Assembly (NCBI GenBank): GCA_964464435.1
Contig: CAYXGE010000072.1
Location: forward strand, 1-9,500
Source: CAYXGE01 sp964464435
Lineage (GTDB): Bacteria; Pseudomonadota; Gammaproteobacteria; Burkholderiales; Methylophilaceae
Length of the DNA stretch: 9,500 bases
Direction of reading: 5' to 3'
In this document: piece after piece, positions 1 to 6,063 of the stretch
How positions within the stretch are numbered: position 1 is the first letter of the stretch
Layout: each line of letters opens with the position of its first letter
The notes under the pieces: generated by a model
What the model was told of the DNA's origin: nothing
Database searches by the model: none
What the model saw: only the letters and a program-made list of their open reading frames with translations
Position numbers and translations under genes: made by a program

Positions 1-742
1 TGCCAGGGGCTGGGTATAAGTCGCGGTAAAACGCAGCTTGTTGATGGCTGTTTTCGCCATAACGCAAATCTTGCATTTTGACAAAGTTGCTATTCATTTG
101 CGCTGGGAACTGGCTCGTTACAGGCTTGCCTGCAGATTCAGTCGCCTCAAAATCAATCGCGGATAAATAGTTGCTAATCGCGCCATCGTATTGTGCAATA
201 CGGTTAAATGCAGCTACTGACAAAGCAAAACGGGTGGCTTGGCTAGTCGCGCCATCCATAGTTTTCATCTCTGCTAATACATCCGCATATTGTGATGCGT
301 CGGTCACTACTGTGACATCTTTCCAGTTTTTTGCTGCAGAGCGCACCATAGCAGGACCGCCAATATCAATGTTCTCAATGGCATCTTCCAATGTGCAATC
401 TGGCTTGGCTACTGTGGCCTCAAATGGATATAAGTTAACAATCACCAAATCAATATTGGGGATGCTGGCTGCTTGCATCGCGTTGACATGCTCAGGCATA
501 TCTCGTCTTCCCAAGATACCGCCGTGCACTTTAGGGTGTAAGGTTTTGACGCGGCCATCCAACATTTCAGGAAAACCAGTGTAATCACTCACTTCAATCA
601 CTGGAATGTTATTATCTCGCAGTAATTTAGCAGTACCGCCGGTAGATAACAGTTCTACCCCAAATTCAGAAAGTGATTTTGCAAATTCTAAAATACCTGT
701 TTTGTCTGAAACACTAATCAGCGCTCTTTTAATAGTTGCCAT
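1..742 (-). CDS. purH: Bifunctional AICAR formyltransferase / IMP cyclohydrolase PurH (N-terminal 247 residues, runs off the left edge)
   Basis: PurH catalyses the last two steps of de novo purine synthesis in the cytoplasm: formylation of AICAR and ring closure to IMP. The translation begins MATIKRALISVSDKTGI and shows the IMP cyclohydrolase (MGS-like) domain: STGGTAKLL at 33-41, KTLHPKVHGGIL at 66-77, IVNLYPF at 101-107 and ENIDIGGPAMVRSAAKN at 123-139. The start of the transformylase domain is visible as DLRYGENSHQ at 225-234; the usual form is RYGENPHQ, so a Ser replaces Pro. Family members are about 515-530 residues, so roughly half is present. The ATG at 742 gives the canonical N-terminus, although no clear Shine-Dalgarno precedes it. 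It lies 44 bases after the fis stop on the same strand, and dusB-fis-purH is a common betaproteobacterial order, so co-transcription is likely. Identity is essentially certain; the reading frame is open to the window edge. Confidence 0.97.
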   Translation of the reverse strand, partial: MATIKRALISVSDKTGILEFAKSLSEFGVELLSTGGTAKLLRDNNIPVIEVSDYTGFPEMLDGRVKTLHPKVHGGILGRRDMPEHVNAMQAASIPNIDLVIVNLYPFEATVAKPDCTLEDAIENIDIGGPAMVRSAAKNWKDVTVVTDASQYADVLAEMKTMDGATSQATRFALSVAAFNRIAQYDGAISNYLSAIDFEATESAGKPVTSQFPAQMNSNFVKMQDLRYGENSHQQAAFYRDLYPAPG

Positions 743-786
743 ATTGATAATTAATTGATGATGTTTGAAAAGAACTGAATAATTGC

Positions 787-1023
787 TTATTCAATATTGT
801 GTTGTTGCATTTTTTTTCTTAGCGTATTGCGATTAAGCCCTAATATTTCAGCAGTTTTACTTTGGTTGCCATTCGCATGGTTTAGCACATACTCAATCAT
901 TGGCTTTTCTATACAGCCTAACACCATATCATACACAGCATGCGGTGGTTGACCATCCAAGTCTTTAAAGTACTCGCGAAGCGCTTGTTGTACTGCAGTG
1001 GCTAAATCGCATCGTTGTGTCAT
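787..1023 (-). CDS. fis: Fis-family nucleoid-associated DNA-binding protein
   Basis: Fis is a small homodimeric nucleoid protein that bends DNA and modulates rRNA, tRNA and many growth-phase promoters. This 78-residue protein keeps the Fis core: the helical region VQQALREYFKDLDGQ at 11-25, then a C-terminal helix-turn-helix with GNQSKTAEILGLNRNTLRKK at 52-71, ending QHNIE. E. coli Fis has 98 residues; the missing part is the N-terminal arm, which carries the beta-hairpin that contacts DNA invertases. Such short forms are usual in Betaproteobacteria. The ATG overlaps the dusB stop in an ATGA arrangement, and GGAGG (minus strand, 1034-1038) sits 10 bases upstream inside dusB, supporting this start and translational coupling. 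The HTH also resembles the C-terminal domain of NtrC-type activators, but the length and the dusB linkage settle it as Fis. Confidence 0.95.
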   Translation of the reverse strand: MTQRCDLATAVQQALREYFKDLDGQPPHAVYDMVLGCIEKPMIEYVLNHANGNQSKTAEILGLNRNTLRKKMQQHNIE

Positions 1024-2054
1024 GCTGCAATAGCCTCCGCATCTGATGCAACTGGCATTTCTTCAACATACTCAAGACGCTCACCTTGCGTGTGCAAGTG
1101 TGCAAAAAATGCGTTAATCGCAGAAAGTTGTTCTTCAACTGTTTGCAGTTGATTCATGTTGTGCCTAAATTGGGCTGAATCTTTAAGCCCTTTGGTATAC
1201 CAAGAAATGTGCTTGCGCGCTACGCGCATGCCCGGAATATCACCATAAAATGTATATAAATCATATACATGTTCTAACAGTACTTGATGTATCTCATCCA
1301 CAGAGGGCGGTAGCATGTGAGTGCCAGTGGCTAAATAATGCTCAATTTCTCTGAAAATCCAAGGTCTACCTTGTGCAGCACGGCCAATCATCACGGCATC
1401 TGCGCCCGTATAATCTAAAACAAACTTAGCTTTTTCAGGGCTAGTAATGTCGCCATTAGCAATAAGTGGGATTTGAATAGCTTGTTTAACAGCCGCAATG
1501 GTGTCGTACTCAGCATCACCCATGTACAAGCAGGCACGAGTGCGCCCATGCATGGCGAGTGCTTGTATGCCGATATCTTCTGCCATTTTTGCAACAGTTA
1601 CGGCGTTGCGGTTTTGTTTGTCCCAACCAGTGCGAATTTTTAAGGTCACAGGCACATCGACGGCCGCCACGACGGCTTTTAATATTTGCGCAACCAAGGG
1701 CTCGTCTTTAAGTAATGCAGAGCCTGCCATCACATTACATATTTTTTTGGCTGGGCAACCCATATTAATGTCAATAATTTGGGCGCCATTATCTACATTG
1801 TGCTTGGCGGCTTCAGCCATCATTTTAGGGTCTGAGCCAGCAATTTGAACAGAAATCGGGTCTGGCTCACCTTCATGATTAGCGCGACGTTTTGTTTTTT
1901 CGCTGCCATAGAGCAGTGAATTTGATGTCACCATTTCGGAAACAGCAAGCCCAGCCCCAAGCTTTTTGCACAAAATGCGAAAAGGCCTATCGGTTACCCC
2001 TGCCATCGGGGCAACAATCAAATTATTTTTAAGGGTATATTTGCCGATTTGCAT
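1020..2054 (-). CDS. dusB: tRNA-dihydrouridine synthase DusB
   Basis: This FMN enzyme reduces specific uridines in the tRNA D-loop to dihydrouridine using NADPH. The 344-residue product begins MQIGKYTLKNNLIVAPMAGV, followed by TDRPFR, which is the standard DusB opening. It carries the catalytic cysteine in INMGCPAKK (Cys100), KIRTGW at 139-144, the AMHGRTR segment at 167-173 and the FMN phosphate-binding region GADAVMIGRAAQGRPWIF at 217-234, in a TIM-barrel order. A TTG 18 bases upstream (2072) is in frame, but the ATG at 2054 matches the family start and is preferred; neither has a strong Shine-Dalgarno. E. coli DusB is 321 residues, so this copy has a slightly longer C-terminal tail. Its stop overlaps the fis start by four bases, the classic dusB-fis operon in which dusB is the leading gene. 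Confidence 0.96.
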   Translation of the reverse strand: MQIGKYTLKNNLIVAPMAGVTDRPFRILCKKLGAGLAVSEMVTSNSLLYGSEKTKRRANHEGEPDPISVQIAGSDPKMMAEAAKHNVDNGAQIIDINMGCPAKKICNVMAGSALLKDEPLVAQILKAVVAAVDVPVTLKIRTGWDKQNRNAVTVAKMAEDIGIQALAMHGRTRACLYMGDAEYDTIAAVKQAIQIPLIANGDITSPEKAKFVLDYTGADAVMIGRAAQGRPWIFREIEHYLATGTHMLPPSVDEIHQVLLEHVYDLYTFYGDIPGMRVARKHISWYTKGLKDSAQFRHNMNQLQTVEEQLSAINAFFAHLHTQGERLEYVEEMPVASDAEAIAA

Positions 2055-2094
2055 CTTAAAATTAAGCAACAATTACTATTCACGAAAACCTTGT

Positions 2095-2102
2095 ATTTTA
2101 TA
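2095..2102 (-). promoter_or_regulatory. Candidate -10 box for the dusB-fis-purH operon
   Basis: On the minus strand this reads TATAAAAT, 40 bases upstream of the dusB ATG, in a suitable place for a sigma70 -10 element. No good -35 box is found at the right spacing: the best is a poor CTTCCA about 18 bases upstream. A TTGACT occurs further upstream (minus strand, near 2178-2183) but is not spaced to this box. Support is position and -10 similarity only, in DNA so AT-rich that chance matches are expected. Confidence 0.3.
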
Positions 2103-2250
2103 TGTTTTTAAGGCTAAAGTGGAAGTAAAAGTAAATAAAATTAAGTCATGAATTATGAAAGCAAGAAAAATTGTTTTTTGAGTCAACAAAATAGATAAAT
2201 CTTCACTTTAGATACAGTTTTAACTATAGAATATAAGTGAATGAAAAGGC

Positions 2251-2258
2251 TATAAAAT
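2251..2258 (+). promoter_or_regulatory. Candidate -10 box for the rpfG operon
   Basis: TATAAAAT lies 64 bases upstream of the rpfG ATG. A transcription start about 7 bases downstream would fall inside the palindrome at 2261-2277. The -35 region is not recognisable (AGAATA at 17-base spacing), so if this is the promoter it may need an activator. The surrounding sequence is very AT-rich; the line 2221-2280 has only 15 G or C in 60 bases. Confidence 0.3.
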
Positions 2259-2260
2259 AA

Positions 2261-2277
2261 GTCATTTTAGAAATGAC
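2261..2277. promoter_or_regulatory. Perfect 7-3-7 palindrome upstream of rpfG, possible operator
   Basis: GTCATTT-TAG-AAATGAC is a perfect inverted repeat with a 3-base centre, 45 bases before the rpfG ATG and just downstream of a candidate -10 box. Size and symmetry fit a site for a dimeric regulator. It could instead form a weak hairpin at the 5' end of the mRNA. There is no T-run after it, so it is not an intrinsic terminator. I do not recognise the motif as a known regulator's consensus. Confidence 0.4.
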
Positions 2278-2313
2278 GACAAAAATAAAAAGCATTTTAT
2301 AAAATTTAACTTT

Positions 2314-2317
2314 GGGG
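2314..2317 (+). promoter_or_regulatory. Ribosome binding site deciding the rpfG start
   Basis: GGGG is followed after five bases by the ATG at 2323. An in-frame GTG at 2317 overlaps this G-run and would have no binding site of its own, so the ATG is preferred. Confidence 0.55.
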
Positions 2318-2322
2318 TGTTA

Positions 2323-3399
2323 ATGATTAGTAGTGCAAAAATTGAAAACAGCAAAGTGCTGATTTTAGATGACCAAGAAACCAGCCGATCTATACTCGGC
2401 AAAGTGATTATGGGTATTAGCCCTAATATTCAACTGCATGAGGAGATTGCACCAATTTCAGCACTTAATTGGGCGATTAAAAATGCTGTTGATTTAGTCA
2501 TGGTAGATTTTCTAATGCCAGGCATGAACGGCATAGAGTTTGTAGAAAGACTTAGAAAGTACCCAAGCTACAAGTATGTGCCGATTATTATGGTAACGGT
2601 TAAACCAGAGCTTGAAACAAAATACGCAGCCCTAGAGGCTGGTGTGACCGATTTTTTAATTAAGCCAGTAGATACGCAAGAATGTCTTGCCAGAAGTATG
2701 AATTTGTTGACCATGCGGCATCAACATTTGGCACTAGAGAACAAAAGTAAGCATTTAGAAAAGCTGGTAGCAAAAGCCACAGAAGATTTACAGCATCGAG
2801 AAAAAGATACTTTAATGCGTTTGGCGCGCGCTGGCGAATATCGTGATGGCGATACGGCAAGGCATCTTGCGAGAATATCACAATACTGCAAAATGCTTGC
2901 TGAGGCGCTTGGTCTAGAACCAGATATGGTGGATTTAATAGAGTATGCCTCTCCTTTGCACGACATTGGGAAAATTGGAATTCCTGATTATATTCTGAAA
3001 AAAAAGGAAGGTTTAACAGAATCAGAGATGAGCTTAATGCAAAGTCACCCGCAAATTGGGCATGATATTTTGCAAGGTAGCCCATCAAAATATTTACAAT
3101 TGGGCAGCGAGATTGCTTTAGCGCATCATGAAAAATACGATGGCACAGGCTATCCGTTTGGGTTGTCAGGCGAAAAAATACCCTTGGCTGCGAGAATTGT
3201 AGCGGTTGCAGACGTGTTTGATGCACTTACCAATGACCGTACATACAAAAAGGCTTGGACCATTGAGGAAGCCTATACCTACATGATTTCAGAAAGTGGG
3301 ACTAGATTTGACCCCTATATTGTGCAAAAATTGATAGCATTAAGACCGAAAATTGAACAAATCATCGCTCAAAAAAAACAACTCGAATCAGTAGTTTAA
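2323..3399 (+). CDS. rpfG: RpfG-type response regulator, REC plus HD-GYP cyclic-di-GMP phosphodiesterase
   Basis: This 358-residue cytoplasmic output protein should degrade cyclic-di-GMP when phosphorylated. The N-terminal receiver (about 11-125) has the acidic pair D16-D17, phospho-acceptor D62 in VDFLMPGMNG, and K114 in FLIKPVD. A helical linker (about 130-165) joins it to an HD-GYP domain with H181, the HD pair in HDIGKIGIPD (H213-D214), HHEKYDGTGYP at 268-278 with an intact GYP, and ADVFDALT at 296-303. All hallmark residues are present, so an active enzyme is expected. One deviation: four residues before H181 there is Asp177, where RpfG-like proteins often have Glu (ETGNH type). It leads an apparent operon with a receiver-only gene and an rpfC-like kinase and faces rpfF, which supports naming it RpfG rather than a generic HD-GYP regulator. 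The ATG at 2323 is chosen over GTG 2317 because of the GGGG binding site. Confidence 0.88.
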   Translation: MISSAKIENSKVLILDDQETSRSILGKVIMGISPNIQLHEEIAPISALNWAIKNAVDLVMVDFLMPGMNGIEFVERLRKYPSYKYVPIIMVTVKPELETKYAALEAGVTDFLIKPVDTQECLARSMNLLTMRHQHLALENKSKHLEKLVAKATEDLQHREKDTLMRLARAGEYRDGDTARHLARISQYCKMLAEALGLEPDMVDLIEYASPLHDIGKIGIPDYILKKKEGLTESEMSLMQSHPQIGHDILQGSPSKYLQLGSEIALAHHEKYDGTGYPFGLSGEKIPLAARIVAVADVFDALTNDRTYKKAWTIEEAYTYMISESGTRFDPYIVQKLIALRPKIEQIIAQKKQLESVV

Positions 3400-3405
3400 A
3401 TTTAA

Positions 3406-3424
3406 CTGCATTCCATTGATGCAG
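3406..3424 (+). other. Small inverted repeat between rpfG and the receiver gene
   Basis: CTGCAT and ATGCAG form a 6-base-pair stem around a 7-base loop in the 42-base gap after the rpfG stop. No T-run follows, so it is not an intrinsic terminator; the strong binding site of the next gene begins 6 bases later. It could influence mRNA processing or be chance. Confidence 0.3.
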
Positions 3425-3430
3425 GTGTGC

Positions 3431-3440
3431 AAGGGAGGGG
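3431..3440 (+). promoter_or_regulatory. Strong ribosome binding site deciding the start of the receiver gene
   Basis: AAGGGAGGGG ends one base before the ATG at 3442, with the AGGGAG core 5 bases upstream. An in-frame GTG at 3427 lies upstream of this site and is therefore rejected as the start. Confidence 0.55.
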
Positions 3441-3441
3441 T

Positions 3442-3873
3442 ATGGCAACAATATTAGATATCAAGAGCTCTCCAAAATACCGTCAAACCGTGTTGCTAGT
3501 TGACGATCAGGCAGTCATGCTTGAAATTCATTCCGCTATGTTAAAGTCAGAAATGCCTAACTTAAGCATTGTGACCATGACCGACCCACAAAAAGCACTC
3601 AAATGGTTAAATACTCACCCTGTAGATTTAGTGGTCACCGATTATAAAATGGCACAAATGGATGGAGTGAGTTTTGTTAAGGCAATAAAAAGCTCAAGTA
3701 AAGGCGTACAACCACCGATATTAGTGGTAACTGCCTTAAAAGACGAAGTAATACATCAAGCATTAATATCTGTTGGGGCCCATGCATGCTTAACTAAACC
3801 GATTACAGCCTCACAATTGGTGGAGGTGTCTCGTCACCTGCTAAACAGAACAAGCGAGTACTTTGCAGCTTAA
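3442..3873 (+). CDS. Stand-alone receiver-domain (CheY-like) response regulator in the rpf operon
   Basis: A 143-residue protein made of one REC domain with short tails and no visible output domain. It has VLLVDDQ with D21-D22, phospho-acceptor D67 in VVTDYKMAQMDG, T97 in LVVTALK and K119 in LTKPI, so the full phosphotransfer set is intact. The fold spans roughly residues 16-135. It sits between the RpfG-like and RpfC-like genes, with a gap of 42 bases before it and 18 after, so it is almost surely co-transcribed with them. In Xanthomonas the corresponding slot holds rpfH, a membrane protein resembling the RpfC input domain; this gene is unrelated to that. Likely roles, by inference, are a phosphate sink or relay for the RpfC HPt domain, or a single-domain regulator acting by protein contact. 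It is similar in layout to the receiver of the gene before it and may derive from duplication. The domain call is certain; the role is not. Confidence 0.88.
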   Translation: MATILDIKSSPKYRQTVLLVDDQAVMLEIHSAMLKSEMPNLSIVTMTDPQKALKWLNTHPVDLVVTDYKMAQMDGVSFVKAIKSSSKGVQPPILVVTALKDEVIHQALISVGAHACLTKPITASQLVEVSRHLLNRTSEYFAA

Positions 3874-3891
3874 AATCCAAGAGCTTTCTAT

Positions 3892-6042
3892 ATGTATAAA
3901 AAATTCATTGATGTTTTCAAAAATAAAGAGCCACTCATTGATCCGATGGAATTGGAGCAAGCAAAGATTCGTATCTTTGTGGGATTGGTAATTTTAATCT
4001 ACTTGGTATATCGAAATAGCGCAGTCTTTTTTAGTGGTGAACAACGAATTGCTCATGTAGAAGTTGTAGCATTTTTAATTGACTTTATTTTCCTGTCGGT
4101 TTCTGTTTTGCATTTATTTGCTATCTTGGGGGATTACTTTACGGCTAAAGCGCGACGAATTTTTGGGGCGCTCTTAGACCAAGGCACTACAACAATTTTT
4201 ATGCTACAAGCCGGTGAAGCTGGATTTATGGTGATTGGCATTTACCTTTGGGTAGCTTTTGGTAATGGCTTTAGGTTTGGTAAACCATATTTATATTTTG
4301 CTCAAGTGCTGAGTATTATAGGTTTCACAATAACGACCAATATTAATCCATATTGGTTTGAACATAAGCCAATCGTTTTTAGTATTTTCCTTATGCTAAT
4401 TGCGCTACCAATCTACGTTGCAACTTTAATCAACCGACTAAATGAAGCTAAAAAATATGCAGAGCGAGCTAGTGAGCTTAAAACGCAATTTGTCGCAGTG
4501 ATGAGCCACGAAATTCGAACGCCGCTCAACGGTATTGTTGGCATTAGTACCTTACTCAAAACATCTCCTCTAAACCTTGAACAGAAAGAATTGATAACAA
4601 CTTTAGATAGTTCATCTAAGCAGTTGCTAGGAATATTAAATAACGTACTCGATTTTGCGAAAATTGAAGAAGATAAACTTACAATTGAAAATAAACCTTT
4701 TAGTTTAGCGGGGCTAGTCAATGATACGCAAAGTGCATTTGCAAAAGTGGCAGAAATTAAACATCTCTCCTTTTCAACAGGGGTAGAATCACACGAGCTT
4801 AATCTCGTTGGGGATGTTCATAAGCTTCAACAAGTAATAACAAATTTAGTAGGTAATGCCATTAAATTTACTGAACGTGGTTCGGTCATGTTTTCAGTTA
4901 AAACCCTAGATATTTCATCAGAGGCTTGTAGTTTAAGGTTTGAGGTAGTAGATACGGGAATTGGTATCCCAGAAGACAAGCAACAATCAATTTTTGATAG
5001 TTTTACCCAAGCAGATGCATCTACGACAAGACGCTTTGGTGGAAGTGGATTAGGCTTAACAATATCTAAGCACATTATCGAGCAAATGGGCGGAGTTATA
5101 GAGTGTGATAGTAAAGAGGGTATTGGTACCCGCTTTTGGTTTGATCTCAACTTTGTGCTTGCTTCTCAAAATAGCTTGGATACCACAAGCAAACCAAGTC
5201 TCACCCTGGCAGAAGCTAGACAAGCCATGCGCAAACTTAAGGTGTTGATATGTGAAGACGATGCTACCAATCAAAAAATACTACAAAAATTATTAGAGCT
5301 GTTGGAATATGAAATTAGCGTTGTTGATAGCGCTGATGATATGTTAGATTTGCTTGAGGTTTCGAGCTTTGACCTTGTAATTTCAGATTTAAATATGGCG
5401 GGTATGACGGGGATAGACGCAATTAAAAGCTATCGCTTTATTAAGCCAGACGATAAACAAACCAAATTTATCTTGTTTACTGCAGACGCCACTGTTGCAA
5501 CCAAAAAAGAAGCCAGTAATGCAGGCTTTGATGCCTTCTTAAGTAAACCAGTGGATGCAGACACCCTATTTGCTACCATCGCACATTTATTTGATATGCC
5601 ATTAGTGACTACAGAAATGCTATCTCAAGCGTATGGTGATATTGTTGATATGGGGTCCTTAACTTCAATTGAAGATGATGAAATATTAAACCAGTCAATA
5701 CTTAAAGAGTTAGAGTTGTTAGGTGGTACAGATCCGCTATTTGTGCATCGCTTGCTTAAAAATTACTTAGTAGACTCTGAGCAATTGGTTGAGAAAATTA
5801 CACGTGCGGTAGAAGAGAAACGTTATGCAGATGCGCAAGAGCATTGTCATGCATTAAGGGGCAATAGTCTTAGTGTAGGCGCGCAAAAAGTATATGAACG
5901 TACCGATGCTATAGAAAAAGCTGCCCCATCGGTACTGCGCTTTCGAGGCGCAAGTATGACAGGGCAGCTAAGAGCAGACTTTGAAGCTGTTCGCACATCA
6001 GTAGAGCACTATCTTAGCCAAAGGCAAGTGGCTAGCCGCTAA
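3892..6042 (+). CDS. rpfC: RpfC-type hybrid sensor histidine kinase (TM-HisKA-HATPase-REC-HPt)
   Basis: This 716-residue inner-membrane kinase should sense the DSF fatty-acid signal and pass phosphate to RpfG. Residues about 27-181 hold five or six hydrophobic segments (clear ones near 27-42, 57-80, 110-125, 134-150 and 160-181), with the RpfC-like block LWVAFGNGFRFGKPYLYFA at 119-137. HisKA follows with H206 in VMSHEIRTPLNGI. The ATPase has the N box (N318, N322 in TNLVGNAIKFTE), DTGIGIP at 354-360, an F box and GGSGLGL at 383-389. The receiver has E455-D456-D457, D499 in ISDLNMAGMTG and K552. The C-terminal HPt carries H653 in CHALRGNS. All phosphorelay residues are intact. The N-terminus is about 26 residues before the first membrane segment and lysine-rich. 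AAGAG eight bases before the ATG supports the start. It is the last gene of the operon and ends 21 bases from the convergent rpfF stop. BarA/ArcB-like kinases share the domain order, but the input domain and context favour RpfC. Confidence 0.87.
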   Translation: MYKKFIDVFKNKEPLIDPMELEQAKIRIFVGLVILIYLVYRNSAVFFSGEQRIAHVEVVAFLIDFIFLSVSVLHLFAILGDYFTAKARRIFGALLDQGTTTIFMLQAGEAGFMVIGIYLWVAFGNGFRFGKPYLYFAQVLSIIGFTITTNINPYWFEHKPIVFSIFLMLIALPIYVATLINRLNEAKKYAERASELKTQFVAVMSHEIRTPLNGIVGISTLLKTSPLNLEQKELITTLDSSSKQLLGILNNVLDFAKIEEDKLTIENKPFSLAGLVNDTQSAFAKVAEIKHLSFSTGVESHELNLVGDVHKLQQVITNLVGNAIKFTERGSVMFSVKTLDISSEACSLRFEVVDTGIGIPEDKQQSIFDSFTQADASTTRRFGGSGLGLTISKHIIEQMGGVIECDSKEGIGTRFWFDLNFVLASQNSLDTTSKPSLTLAEARQAMRKLKVLICEDDATNQKILQKLLELLEYEISVVDSADDMLDLLEVSSFDLVISDLNMAGMTGIDAIKSYRFIKPDDKQTKFILFTADATVATKKEASNAGFDAFLSKPVDADTLFATIAHLFDMPLVTTEMLSQAYGDIVDMGSLTSIEDDEILNQSILKELELLGGTDPLFVHRLLKNYLVDSEQLVEKITRAVEEKRYADAQEHCHALRGNSLSVGAQKVYERTDAIEKAAPSVLRFRGASMTGQLRADFEAVRTSVEHYLSQRQVASR

Positions 6043-6063
6043 AGTAACAATTAGCATTGATTG

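Noticed and set aside
171..584. Open frame of 137 codons on the plus strand
   Set aside because: It lies opposite purH, whose minus-strand translation is unmistakable; the plus-strand product has no recognisable domain.
2202..2241. TTCACTT and AAGTGAA inverted repeat spaced by 26 bases upstream of rpfG
   Set aside because: Seven-base arms at this distance are expected by chance in such AT-rich DNA; no extension of the arms.
2660..3226. Open frame of 188 codons on the minus strand inside rpfG
   Set aside because: It is antisense to the HD-GYP coding region with all its motifs; the predicted product is low-complexity and unlike any family I know.
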